In this document: one piece after another, positions 35,001-42,739 of the stretch
How the letters are laid out: each line of letters begins with the position of its first letter
How positions within the stretch are numbered: position 1 is the stretch's first letter
NCBI GenBank assembly: GCA_016716885.1
Contig: JADJUV010000172.1
Span: 124,001-188,000, forward strand
DNA from: Candidatus Trichofilum aggregatum
Lineage (GTDB): Bacteria; Chloroflexota; Anaerolineae; Promineifilales; Promineifilaceae
DNA length: 64,000 nt
Direction of reading: 5' to 3'
The notes under the pieces: generated by a model
The model's input: the letters and a program-made list of their open reading frames with translations, nothing else
What the model was told of the DNA's origin: nothing
The model's database searches: none
Program-made: the position numbers and the translations under genes

Positions 35001-35142
35001 GCCGCTGTTGGCCTATCTGTTGGGGCACAAAAACACGTCCGGTCTGCTGGCGCGGATGATCAATGAGTTTTTGGCGGCGCGTCAGGTGTCAATCCAACCA
35101 TCGGCCACATCTGAGGCAGTAGCGTGGCAATCCTGGTTGTAG
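32080..35142 (+). CDS. SARP/AfsR-type regulator: winged helix-BTAD-NB-ARC-TPR
   Basis: 1,020-aa STAND-class transcription regulator. Residues 1-95 form an OmpR-like winged helix ('SLALLVYLAMERGTPHSRAS', 'LMTLLWPDQPEENGRQNLSQ', 'TLTRLRGAL'). About 100-255 is the BTAD ('DLDVHTFWRLL', 'EWLLLERERVHERLLGVL', 'ALAQYEHCRTVLAQELGVEP'). The NB-ARC ATPase spans about 275-560 with P-loop 'GPGGIGKT' at 305-312, Walker B 'FLLILDNFEQV' near 382, sensor 'LIVTSRERLRL' and 'TEGLPLGIELA'. The remainder is a TPR-rich sensor region. In AfsR-like proteins, nucleotide-driven oligomerisation exposes the DNA-binding domain. It is divergent from the 66-aa/giant-protein operon, which is the obvious candidate target. 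Nine octamers lie within the gene. Confidence 0.9.
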   Translation: MLSLQLLGTPLIRLETQAITHFRSAKSLALLVYLAMERGTPHSRASLMTLLWPDQPEENGRQNLSQTLTRLRGALGPAGDMVMANRQAVWLDERAQIDLDVHTFWRLLAEVDRHNHENRTNCAVCQGKLSHAAALVRGELLAGVTVDDSYLFEEWLLLERERVHERLLGVLSDLAEGALYERHYEVAIQYARRQVALEAWRESAHRQLIQALALSGQRSAALAQYEHCRTVLAQELGVEPTRVTQQLAAAVRADTLTDSPPVPPAPPNHNLPNRLTPFVGREAEITTLLAWLTQDESVRLISLTGPGGIGKTSLAQEVGRCLLTQPVRGQPLEGVWFISLIGIQAAENVPVAIANALDLPLPSQDAAATAVIQQLRQRRFLLILDNFEQVVESRAWLLELLQGASGIRLIVTSRERLRLMVEHRFDLHGLATPAENTVHTQALDYDASRLFLDRARRLYREFRLTEANWLPIVRICRLTEGLPLGIELAVTLLEDSDPETVARRITQDAAALTADYLDIAPHQRSIQLVFEQSWGRLSSAEQSTLSRLSIFESEGFSRAAALHVANTEWRTLGALVRKSLVRSSEADIYALHPLYKALAARKLPTDQTDLRHAHADYFAHLLAEAVPPVFDKQKHLQLRSLLPLLPDFRASWHWSIEIADASLIGRLAGPLYRLLRETAQLQEGRALFETAWQTLQTRWPLASRPLEQEKVMAEMSAQLGIFRVFTGDVHTARPALELALTEFDRLHMLELRGGALTALSDVLERLGEYDAWLILWQAELTRAEAGNDLLHLNRTLGNLGTTYYHMRQLEEARDIYRRTVETAFAAEVPDYDNAITMNNLGLAEMELGNLAQARLWLEKSLQIRRQYANTYRIAAALRGLGLLAMEEGDYAAAQEHLNEAMAYFKQSGRVDRLAPAHLALGQLALRRGDLPTAERQIRQALAYTAELQQTAQGLKALWHWAEYLWAAGRESEARPLLAYLLGHKNTSGLLARMINEFLAARQVSIQPSATSEAVAWQSWL

Positions 35143-35717
35143 GATGATCGCTTGCCAACGAACGCCGAGCTTTCGCGTCAGACCCAGGCCAGGGGTGTTA
35201 CCTGATAGCGTAGTGGGGCCGGGGCCATACTCGTTCCGCGTTACCGATATCTTTGGCCACACCCTGGTAGACAAGGGTATCCCTCACATCGAAAATGGTA
35301 CGGTCTCCGGCAGCAGCCAGTTTCCGCCCCCACCGTAAGGGAAAGAATCCAGGGGGTGCGGCGTACCAAGATGGATGAAAACCGCCGGGAACTCGTAGGA
35401 ACTCAGAGGAACTCTAGGAACTCCTTCTTTATCCGTGTTCCTTCTTATCCGTGTTTCATTCTTCAGTGGCTATTTTCGTAGGACTAAGGGAGGAAAATCG
35501 CCGCGTCGCCCCCTCACCGTGTCCCCGCCGTCCCTACCGTTGGGAAATAATACCTATTCCGTCATTCGAGGCGAGCCGTTTGCTTGTATAATGCAGCAGA
35601 TTGATAGCTGGGAAAATATTTAAGCTGTATAAAGTGCGATTTTGTTACCCATCTTGCCTTCAACTTCGCTTGTAACAATCTAAACCGGACAATGTAAAAC
35701 CCAAAGGAGACCTGGCC
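35143..35717. other. Gene-poor gap with a possible gene remnant and GGAACTC tract
   Basis: Bases about 35218-35338 (frame + starting at 35144) read 'PYSFRVTDIFGHTLVDKGIP' followed by a Gly/Ser-rich stretch ending 'GSSQFPPPP'. This looks like the tail of an expansin-like or similar beta-domain protein, but nothing upstream in this frame continues it, so at best it is a remnant. Bases 35386-35421 are a GGAACTC repeat tract. Bases 35421-35455 hold two 'TTATCCGTGTT' dispersed repeats. Bases about 35497-35530 hold a CGCCGCGTCGCCCCCTC repeat that recurs inverted near 41940. TATAAT at 35587-35592 is a possible -10 box for the downstream gene, with no good -35. Confidence 0.45.
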
Positions 35718-38700
35718 ATGAAGCACCGTATTCGGGCGTTATTTTTAACCATTGTGCCCCTCTGTTTATTGTTGATCCTGTTGCAGATGCAGTTGGGCCA
35801 TACCGCCACCGCCGCTCCTTCCCCCTTTGACACCCCACCCGATGCAACCGATATTATTCTGGATGAGTATAACGTGGGCCGCCTGTCTTTTGAGCATGAA
35901 ACGGTCTTTGGTCCACAATGTATAACCGGGCTTGGTGATCCGTTCTCCCCTATCAGTAGTACATTTCGGCCACCCGGCTACTACACCAATCCCCAATACT
36001 CCACTGATTACTTCACCTATCGCTACCGCATAGACATTCCCGCTGATTACAGTTTTAGCGTGGTGCGGGTCGAGCTGTTTGATCCTGACAGCTATAACCA
36101 TTCCCCTGGCCTGGTTGACATAGATAATTCCACTTACGTCATTTCTCACACCCACCCTTACGGTAATCCGCCAACGGCTTCGGCTTTATGTACGGGCAAT
36201 GATCGTTACCGTTATGAACCCTGTGTCATTCCCACCGGGGAAACGCTTGATCTGAACCCACTCTGGTTTGTACGGGTAGATGAAATACGGGTTGGCAATG
36301 GCACCAATTGTAGCAGTCCATCAGGCAATATTTATAACAACGGCCATCCCACCCAAACGGCTTTTGACCTGTATTATTACGGCCAGACCATTACTGACAC
36401 CACCCAAATGATCCCGCTGGCGAACTACATGGGGCGGATGGACAATGCCCATGATACCGATTTGCGTTGGGTGTCGCCGGGTGGGGCGCAATCGTATGAT
36501 CAGCCCATGTTTGTGCCTGCTAACACCGGCTCATTTGAGGTGAATCTGAGTACCATTCCCGATATGGTGGTTGATCCAACCACTGGTATGCGCTCGTTGT
36601 ACCTGGATGTGACCACATTGGCAGGTGCATCGGAGAACGGGTTTGAGATATGGGCTGGGCCAGACTTTTATACGGGGCCAAAAGACACGAACACGCCAAA
36701 CCATTGTGGCGTACCGGGTCAATTCCCATCGGCGGGTGTACCTGGCAAGGTCAATCAGCGGAATCTGCACATTACCAACTGCGGCCGCAACTCTCACGCC
36801 TCTCAGGGTATCACCGTCTATGCCTTGGATTATGCCCCCACTAATTCCAATCTCTCTACTCCAGTAGATATGCCGGTGACGATCCTTGGTCCAGAGTACG
36901 CCGGGAAATCTATCTATGTGAGCCTGTTTGATAGTGACTCCGGGGCGCAAGGGCCAATCGTTTTTTACTTTGACACCCTGGCCTACAACCTGCTCAATCC
37001 TATTCCGGCTTCACCAGCCGATCCGGTTAACCCGGCCATGACCGACTTTTACCGTGCCTTTTCGGTGAGCAATACCACCACGGCCGATCCCGACCTGGAA
37101 CCGGGTCAAACACGGAACTGTAGCATAGGTAATTGTCAGAATCAGTGGGTTACATTTGTTTATCGCATTGATATTCCGACACTATCACCCGATTGTGTAG
37201 ATGTGCAAACGACCCCGTTGCTCTGTACGCCGTTTTATGGCGGCACCCTCATGGCGCGTTATGATTCTGGTAATCATGACACCTATACCTGGCATGTAGA
37301 CGTGCCGGATGTGCCACCACCGGACATCACCCAGAGTTGCACCGGTGTTTTCCCCATTGCCCTGCCTAATGAAATTCGTTCTGTAGAAGGTTATGTGTAT
37401 CAAGCTACTGTCCCCAATAACATTGATTATCCTGCCACGCCGCCTAGTTACAGTAGCTTTATTCAATATGGTCATATACCTGATCACCCATTGATCGATC
37501 AGGCGCGGTCAGGAGACGCTTTCTTGTTAAAAGGGCAAGGGGTTGCAGAACTCATGTTTACCTGGTTGCGCTGGGGGAGCGTGAGTCAGTCTGATAATAT
37601 CACCAGTTTGATCAATAGCTTGACCTGGCCGGGAGATAGTTTGTTGTTTGAAGAATCTGGTGATCCGACGGATACAACCGTTCATCAGGGGGATTGGGTG
37701 GCCTTGAATAATAGTTCGGCCTATGGAACCGCGGCCGCGACCCAACTACAAGCGCACATTGATCGCGGCCGCACCCTTCGTCTCCCCATTTACTGGGAAT
37801 CCGGCACGTTGGGTATCTCCATCAGCCGCTTTGCCAACTTTGAAATTTTGGCTTACCGCCTTAGCCCAGCCAATCCGGCTGATCGCTGGCTGCTACTTCG
37901 CTTCGTGGCTTATTCAGATCAATGTGGACAACCACCCTTTAGTATCGCCTATGTGACTACCATTTCCGAAACTATCGGTTTTGCTGAGCTGCCGGTCACG
38001 CTTAATGGGACGTATCCCTACACCGTCACGGTTGATTACGATACACAGCCCGGCGCGGCGTTACCCAACAGTGATTACACCCCGGTTGCGGGCACACTCA
38101 TATTTGCGCCAGGAGAAAAAACGCACACCATCGCCGTTCCCATTTTGGACGATCCGTATGCTGAATACGAAGAAACCTTTGCGGTCAGGCTGTCCAATCC
38201 GGTGGGTACGACGCCAATGAACTACGAGGGCAGGGTCTCCATCTTGCCGAATGATGGCGAACCCTCTTATATTCGCTTCGCGGCCGCAGACCAATCCATC
38301 GCCGAGTCAGCCGGTTCTATTCCCATTACAGTACGGCAAGATGGTTACTACACTGGAACCGTCTGGGTTGATTTGCTCACAATGAACGGCACAGCCCTGC
38401 CGGGTCAGGATTACACCCCCATCTCACTGACGGTCACGTTCCCTGGGGGCGTGTTGAGCCAGACGATCAACATTCCCCTCACGGATGACAACCTGTTTGA
38501 AGGAGATGAAATCTTCCAGGTGAAACTACGCAACCCCTTCAATGGCGTCATCCGGGATGGAGACACCCGCACCATCACCATTTTGAACGATGATGCCCCA
38601 CCGGAACTGTCGTTCGCGGCCGCGTCCCCCACCGTTAGCGAGCATGTCAGCAGTGGGGTACTCTCCGTCACCGTACAGTTGGCTCCCACCTCTGGCGTCA

Positions 38701-39437
38701 CCGCCACCCTTGCCTACTCCACGACAGATGGCACAGCCACCGCTGGACAAGATTACCAGCCCGTGCAAGGCGTCATCACCTTCACTGCCGGAACCACCAG
38801 CGCGGTTATCCCTGTCCCCATCCTCAACGACACCCTGGCCGAAGGCAACGAATGGTTCCATCTCACTCTGTCCGATCCCGTCAACGGCGTCATCACCGGC
38901 ACCAACCCGGCCCAAATTGTCATCGTGGACGATGAATGCCTGTACAACCTGTACGCCGTACCGGGGCGGGTTGAGGCGGAAGATTTCACCTGTGGCGGTG
39001 AAGGGGTGGCCTATCACGACAGTACCCCCGCCAATAAGGGCAACTCGACCTACCGCCTGTTGGAAAGTGTGGATGTGTGGGACAGCGCGGCCGCGTCCCA
39101 CACCCATTACGTCGGCGACACGGCCGACGGGGAGTGGCTGGTCTACACGGTCGAGATCACGGCTACGGGGCGCTACGATTTGTGGGTCGCGGCCGCGGCC
39201 CTTCAGTCTGGTAGCTGTTTCCGGGTGGAGATTGACGGGGTGGATGTGACGGGGCAGGTGGCTGTGCCGGTGACAGGGAGCGTGTTTGCGGAGGTTGCGG
39301 CCGCGGAGCGTCTCATCCTCACCGCCGGAACCCACCAGCTACGCCTCGCCATCCCCTGTGGCGGGGCCAACTTTGATTACCTGGCCCTGACACTTACCCC
39401 GCCGGATGAGGTGTATCTACCGTTTATGCGGAAATGA
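35718..39437 (+). CDS. Secreted Calx-beta / CBM6 protein with YLP C-terminus
   Basis: 1,239-aa exported protein. Signal peptide 'ALFLTIVPLCLLLILLQMQL' ends near 'HTATAAP'. A long Cys-containing beta-rich region (about 40-740) is not recognised. Then three Calx-beta domains follow at about 750-830, 851-952 and 965-1072, each with the 'DYTPVxGxxxF' and 'IPxxDDxxxExxExFxVxL' pattern. A CBM6-like carbohydrate-binding module lies at about 1078-1227 ('VEAEDF', 'GEWLVYTVEITATGRYDLWV', 'NFDYLALT'). The chain ends 'VYLPFMRK', the motif shared by other secreted proteins here. It is probably a surface or matrix protein binding polysaccharide. Ten octamers lie in or just after the gene, five of them coding for Ala-Ala-Ala in the C-terminal 400 residues. 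ATG 35718 follows AAAGGAGA. Confidence 0.85.
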   Translation: MKHRIRALFLTIVPLCLLLILLQMQLGHTATAAPSPFDTPPDATDIILDEYNVGRLSFEHETVFGPQCITGLGDPFSPISSTFRPPGYYTNPQYSTDYFTYRYRIDIPADYSFSVVRVELFDPDSYNHSPGLVDIDNSTYVISHTHPYGNPPTASALCTGNDRYRYEPCVIPTGETLDLNPLWFVRVDEIRVGNGTNCSSPSGNIYNNGHPTQTAFDLYYYGQTITDTTQMIPLANYMGRMDNAHDTDLRWVSPGGAQSYDQPMFVPANTGSFEVNLSTIPDMVVDPTTGMRSLYLDVTTLAGASENGFEIWAGPDFYTGPKDTNTPNHCGVPGQFPSAGVPGKVNQRNLHITNCGRNSHASQGITVYALDYAPTNSNLSTPVDMPVTILGPEYAGKSIYVSLFDSDSGAQGPIVFYFDTLAYNLLNPIPASPADPVNPAMTDFYRAFSVSNTTTADPDLEPGQTRNCSIGNCQNQWVTFVYRIDIPTLSPDCVDVQTTPLLCTPFYGGTLMARYDSGNHDTYTWHVDVPDVPPPDITQSCTGVFPIALPNEIRSVEGYVYQATVPNNIDYPATPPSYSSFIQYGHIPDHPLIDQARSGDAFLLKGQGVAELMFTWLRWGSVSQSDNITSLINSLTWPGDSLLFEESGDPTDTTVHQGDWVALNNSSAYGTAAATQLQAHIDRGRTLRLPIYWESGTLGISISRFANFEILAYRLSPANPADRWLLLRFVAYSDQCGQPPFSIAYVTTISETIGFAELPVTLNGTYPYTVTVDYDTQPGAALPNSDYTPVAGTLIFAPGEKTHTIAVPILDDPYAEYEETFAVRLSNPVGTTPMNYEGRVSILPNDGEPSYIRFAAADQSIAESAGSIPITVRQDGYYTGTVWVDLLTMNGTALPGQDYTPISLTVTFPGGVLSQTINIPLTDDNLFEGDEIFQVKLRNPFNGVIRDGDTRTITILNDDAPPELSFAAASPTVSEHVSSGVLSVTVQLAPTSGVTATLAYSTTDGTATAGQDYQPVQGVITFTAGTTSAVIPVPILNDTLAEGNEWFHLTLSDPVNGVITGTNPAQIVIVDDECLYNLYAVPGRVEAEDFTCGGEGVAYHDSTPANKGNSTYRLLESVDVWDSAAASHTHYVGDTADGEWLVYTVEITATGRYDLWVAAAALQSGSCFRVEIDGVDVTGQVAVPVTGSVFAEVAAAERLILTAGTHQLRLAIPCGGANFDYLALTLTPPDEVYLPFMRK

Positions 39438-39470
39438 ACCTGGTTGCGGCCGCGTTTGTCCTTATATTTC

Positions 39471-39553
39471 GGGGCTGTGGCCGGTCTCCTGACTGAGCTA
39501 TCAGCAGTCACGGTCAGGAGACCGGCCCAATCCACCCCCAGTTATAGAGAAGA
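39471..39553. repeat. GGTCTCCTGAC stem-loop element, second copy
   Basis: Copy of the hairpin element at 12604-12690: GGGCTGTGGCCGGTCTCCTGA, a short loop, CGGTCAGGAGACCGG, then CCATCCACCCCCAGTTATAG-type sequence (here with small changes). In both places it lies just after a + strand secreted-protein gene and before a - strand gene, a convergent junction where a bidirectional terminator would be expected, but there is no T-run. Confidence 0.75.
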
Positions 39554-39567
39554 ACCAATTACAGGCG

Positions 39568-40450
39568 CTAAAACGCGGCCGCGGCCGGAATAATCTCCTG
39601 GGCAAATATCTCCAGGGGGGTGATTTCATGGACGTTGGGCATGTTGAAGATGACGTGCTGAATGCCCACCTCGGCGAGTTGACGGCAGGTGTTGATGACC
39701 TCAGCGGGCATCATTTGTCCCGGAGCCAGATGCACGGTCGCCAGGGCGGTGCGTTCGATGTCCTCGTAAGGCCGCCCTATGGTCTCACAATGTTGTTGCA
39801 GGGTTTCCAACTTCGCCTTTATCACCTCTGTGCCCGCCCGCGCAAACAGGTTGCAGGCATTGGCGTATTGGGCCACCAGGCGTAACGTCTTCTGCTCGCC
39901 CATGCCGCCAATCATGATGGGGGGATGGGGCTGGCTGATGGGGGCCGGGCTACAGATAGTTTCGGCCAGTTGAAAATGTTGGCCCTGGTAGGGTTTCGCC
40001 TCGCCCGACCACATTTGGTGGGCAATTTGCAGGGTTTCTTCTAACCATTCAAAGCGGGTCTTTATGGGGGGGGAAAGGGAAGCCTAAACCGTGGGCTTCG
40101 CGTTCAAACCAGGCCGCTCCGACACCAAGGTAGGCGCGGCCGCGACTCAACACGTCTAAGTTCGTTACCTGCTTGACCAAAAAAGCAGGCTGGCGGTAGA
40201 TCACCCCAGTCACTAGCGTACCCAGTTTAACCTTCTCGGTGAGGGCCGCCAGATAAGTCAGGGCACTATACCCTTCCAACATCGGCTCATCAGCCTGGCC
40301 GATAAACTCAAGCTGGAAGAAGTGATCCATCACCCATATGCTGGCAAAACCACCGTGGTCAGCCGTTTGGGCAATTTGCTTGAGTGTGGGGGCAATCGCG
40401 GCCGCGCCGCCCGGCCAGGTAAAACTGGGAATCTGTAAACCTATTTTCAT
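39568..40450 (-). CDS. LLM-class F420-dependent oxidoreductase (frameshifted)
   Basis: Luciferase-like TIM-barrel flavin/F420 oxidoreductase, about 294 aa once repaired. The N-terminal part has 'MKIGLQIPSFTWPGG', 'ASIWVMDHFFQ', 'EGYSALTYLAALTEKVKLGT', 'VLSRGRAYLGVGAAWFEREA' and 'LGFPFPP'. The C-terminal part has 'PPIMIGGMGEQKTLRLVAQY' and 'FARAGTEVIKAKLETL'. It resembles the TIGR03560-type F420 group by pattern. The frame breaks at the G8 run 40066-40073: G7 gives the expected 'FPFPPIKTRFEWLEETLQIA'. This is probably a sequencing indel, not a natural mutation. The substrate is unknown. Two octamers (40136, 40398) and one at the very 3' end (39575). Confidence 0.82.
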
Positions 40451-40491
40451 GTTGCTCCTTCAAAGAGAGTGAGAGAATAAGGGGTTAATAC

Positions 40492-40601
40492 TCGACACTG
40501 GCGTTTTTTGTGCTGACCTCTGGAGACTGAGAGATTGAGAGACTGAGAGACTGAGAGATTAAGAGATTTGCAGAGGTCGTCCAAATTTTCGCCAGAGTCG
40601 A
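40492..40601. repeat. MITE-like element with octamer core (copy 1)
   Basis: 110-bp element. The left end TCGACACTGGCG and the right end CGCCAGAGTCGA are imperfect inverted repeats. Inside them GACCTCTGGAG and GCAGAGGTC form a second pair. The core is an octamer tract (GAGACTGA, GAGATTGA, GAGATTAA). Other copies: 49088-49180 (inverted) and about 57097-57190. Confidence 0.75.
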
Positions 40602-40759
40602 AATCAACTCAAAGATGTAGGGCTTACGCGCTGTGACCCATGTCTCCACCGAACCACCACAAGCAAAGTCAGGCGAGCGGCGCAAGCAAGTTGGATAAGT
40701 CCAAAGATTATACCAATACCGTGGGGCTTAAGTAACTGGTTTATCCGCTCCCAGAAATT

Positions 40760-40965
40760 CTCAATTGGGGCTATTTGTAGGGGTGGGACAGGTGGGCCAG
40801 GATCAGGATTTAATGGGAAACCAATCTTCCCGCCAGTCTCGCCCTCTTGCGGCCGCAATGGTAAGAGGGCGAGACGACGCGGAATCAGCGTTGCCCATTT
40901 TTCCAAAATGAACCCGCGTCGTCCCGCCCCTACCATCATGGGCTGTCAAATTGAGAATTGCTGAT
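40760..40965. repeat. Repeat R3 with perfect 13-bp hairpin around a GCGGCCGC loop
   Basis: Shares AATTCTCAATT and TAGGGGCGGGACGACGCGGG segments, inverted, with 45372-45505. Within it GTCTCGCCCTCTT (40836-40848) pairs perfectly with AAGAGGGCGAGAC (40863-40875). The 14-base loop contains the octamer GCGGCCGC (40849), one of the very few octamers outside genes. Confidence 0.7.
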
Positions 40966-41083
40966 TGGAAAATGGCGGGAAGCGCCTCCTTTTCTGTTCA
41001 GAAAGTCACGGAAACGCTCGTTTAAGCGGCTCTCTTAACCGGCCAAACAATTTTTCTAGTCGGTGGGCCAGGGTAGGGGGATT

Positions 41084-41557
41084 TTACTCCGGCAAGGCGG
41101 CGTTCATGGTTTCGATGAGGCCGTTGACCAGTTGCCCCCGCTCGACGGTGGATAACCGGGCTTCCGGGTGGAGAATAAGGTAATACGGCAGGGGCATTTC
41201 TTCGGTGTTGATGGTCGCGGCCGCGTCATCTATCTGCTCTAACGTACAACAGGTGGCTTGCCAATCAGAAAAGTTGAGGACTTCGCGGCCGCGTTGCACA
41301 TCATACTCAATCAAATTACCCACCGGCACGATGGCCGTGTATCCCGGCCAGTAGGTTTCATTACTATGACAGTCAAAACAGGCCCGCTCGGCTAACTGTT
41401 GCGTCTGAGGGCTATCCCACTCCGGCTCCGTCACCACCGGGGGGTTATCCCGATTGAGCGGCCAGAATTGCATCAGCCCAAACGCCAGGCCAACACCCAC
41501 CAACAAACCGATGATTATTTTTTTATCCGTGCGTAATCGTCGCCACCGTCTTAACAA
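41084..41557 (-). CDS. Membrane-anchored haem-binding-domain protein (c-type)
   Basis: 157 aa. An N-terminal membrane helix (about 13-31) is followed by 'ERACFDCHSNETYWPGY', a c-type haem motif C60-x-x-C63-H64. The rest ('IVPVGNLIEYDVQRGREVLN', 'NFSDW', 'EEMPLPYYLILHPEARLSTV') is the pattern of the Haem_bd family of periplasmic proteins. It is last in the cytochrome oxidase operon, 9 bp after the upstream cytochrome c gene stop, so it is probably an electron carrier or haem protein tied to that oxidase. Octamers at 41217 and 41285. Confidence 0.82.
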   Translation of the reverse strand: MLRRWRRLRTDKKIIIGLLVGVGLAFGLMQFWPLNRDNPPVVTEPEWDSPQTQQLAERACFDCHSNETYWPGYTAIVPVGNLIEYDVQRGREVLNFSDWQATCCTLEQIDDAAATINTEEMPLPYYLILHPEARLSTVERGQLVNGLIETMNAALPE

Positions 41558-41566
41558 CCCATCACC

Positions 41567-42037
41567 TCATCGCGTATTGAACAAAAAAGCGGCCATGTGG
41601 CGAGCCTCTTCGTCGCTCACCCCCAGATTGGGCATGGCCGTACCCGGTTCGATCTCCTGGGGCATCTGTATCCAATCCATCAAGTTTTCCGGGTTGTTGA
41701 TTAAGGCCCCGGCAATGTAAGCCCGCTCCGGCCACTCCTCTAACGAAGGGCCAACGGTGGCGATGGCCCCCCGCACCCCAGGAATGGTGTGGCAAGCATC
41801 ACAACCATAAGCGTCGAGCAGTTCGCGGCCGCGGGCTACATCACCACCCGGTACAATTTGCCGGGGCGAACCACTGGCCATGAGGCCACAACCGGTCAGG
41901 CACAACAGACACAGCCACACGGCGATGCGCCAGGACAGCGGGACGCGGCGACGCGGCGAGGGGGCGAGGGGGCGCAAAAAACCCTTGGTTGTCTGGTTCC
42001 TCTTTCGGCTCGTCAGTTCCATTCGTCTCAATTCCAT
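41567..42037 (-). CDS. Class I cytochrome c lipoprotein
   Basis: Up to 156 aa depending on start. A lipoprotein signal 'WRIAVWLCLLCLTGCG' (lipobox Cys at residue 50 if ATG 42037 is used) is followed by a cytochrome c domain with 'AYGCDACHTI' (C79-x-x-C82-H83) and an axial Met in 'EPGTAMPNLGVSDEEA'. It would carry electrons to the CuA/cytochrome c subunit. The N-terminal region before the signal is odd: it is encoded by a CGCCGCGTCGCC-type repeat also seen intergenically near 35500, so the true start is uncertain and may have been displaced by repeat insertion. It lies between the membrane-protein gene and the haem-binding gene in the oxidase operon. Confidence 0.8.
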   Translation of the reverse strand: MELRRMELTSRKRNQTTKGFLRPLAPSPRRRVPLSWRIAVWLCLLCLTGCGLMASGSPRQIVPGGDVARGRELLDAYGCDACHTIPGVRGAIATVGPSLEEWPERAYIAGALINNPENLMDWIQMPQEIEPGTAMPNLGVSDEEARHMAAFLFNTR

Positions 42038-42050
42038 CCTCTTGTTTCCC

Positions 42051-42461
42051 TCAACAGGGCCGCAAAACCAGAAAAGTAAGCCCCACCCCCACAGTCAACA
42101 AGACAAAGAGGGCACTAAGCATCACCACCGCCAGGCCAATAAAACGATCCCGTTCTGCCATTTCTTTCTCAACACTGCTCTGCGCCCGGTTGCTTGCGGA
42201 GCTTTGCCACAGCTTCAGCCCCCGATAACCGATATAAGTTATGAGTAGCAAGATAACAACGGTCACGCCCAGCGAAAAAAGACCGAGCACCGTCACCGTA
42301 CCCCACACTTCGTTACGCCAAAAGCCCAGGCCACAACTGGCTTCATCTAACAGGTAGACCACCAGAAAATAGGCCATCCACAGCACCGGGGCCACTATCA
42401 GAATCAGCCACCGTTGCCCGTTCTTATTTGTCTGGTCTTTTTCTGTCGTCACATTCATCAT
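42051..42461 (-). CDS. Small membrane protein of the oxidase operon
   Basis: About 136 aa from ATG 42461 (or 42458, better spaced from the AGGTGA at 42463-42468); an in-frame extension upstream to 42599 runs through a repeat and is not credible. Three membrane helices: 'WLILIVAPVLWMAYFLVVYL', 'VTVLGLFSLGVTVVILLLIT' and 'LAVVMLSALFVLLTVGVGLT'. No known domain is recognised. Position (between ctaDE and the cytochrome c gene, same strand, 13-bp gap to the next) suggests an assembly factor or accessory subunit of the terminal oxidase; that is inference only. Confidence 0.7.
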   Translation of the reverse strand: MMNVTTEKDQTNKNGQRWLILIVAPVLWMAYFLVVYLLDEASCGLGFWRNEVWGTVTVLGLFSLGVTVVILLLITYIGYRGLKLWQSSASNRAQSSVEKEMAERDRFIGLAVVMLSALFVLLTVGVGLTFLVLRPC

Positions 42462-42524
42462 CTCACCTGATGTTATTTGTTTTGTTGTCCCCTTTTTCTC
42501 CCTGGCTGCTAATACGTTCGTTCG

Positions 42525-42715
42525 CAAGTCCCTGGTAGGTAAGACCCATCCCTCTTCCCCCCTTCCATGTGGGAAGGGGGGAACTCGATCTGTGGGCAAA
42601 ATGGGGTGCGAAGCACCCCATTTTGCCCACTTAATAACTCTCCCCGCCCCTGGGGGCGGGGCTGGGGGTGGGGGTTCCCGGCGACAAACTGATAGTGAGA
42701 CTTATCACAACTAGA
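42525..42715. repeat. Repeat R1 copy with perfect 18-bp stem-loop
   Basis: Contains the R1 frame (AAGACCCATCCC..., CCCCGCCCCTGGGGGCGGGG, GGGGTTCCCGGCGACAAAC). The inner hairpin is GTGGGCAAAATGGGGTGC (42591-42608), loop GAA, and its exact complement to 42629. It lies in the 278-bp gap upstream of the small membrane-protein gene and downstream of ctaDE, so it would be transcribed within the oxidase operon. Confidence 0.75.
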
Positions 42716-42739
42716 TGCCCACCCTTCGTAAATAATGTA

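Larger units (their letters stand above)
40451..41083. other. Gene-free gap holding two repeat elements
   Basis: Apart from the two repeat elements listed separately (40492-40601 and about 40760-40965) I see no gene. The stretch 40605-40755 has no recognisable feature. The last 115 bp before 41083 end in a short G-rich stretch downstream of the oxidase operon; I see no convincing terminator there. Confidence 0.6.

Noticed and set aside
39471..39553. Rho-independent terminator
   Set aside because: The hairpin is strong but there is no T-run on either side, and a near-identical copy elsewhere marks it as a repeat element.
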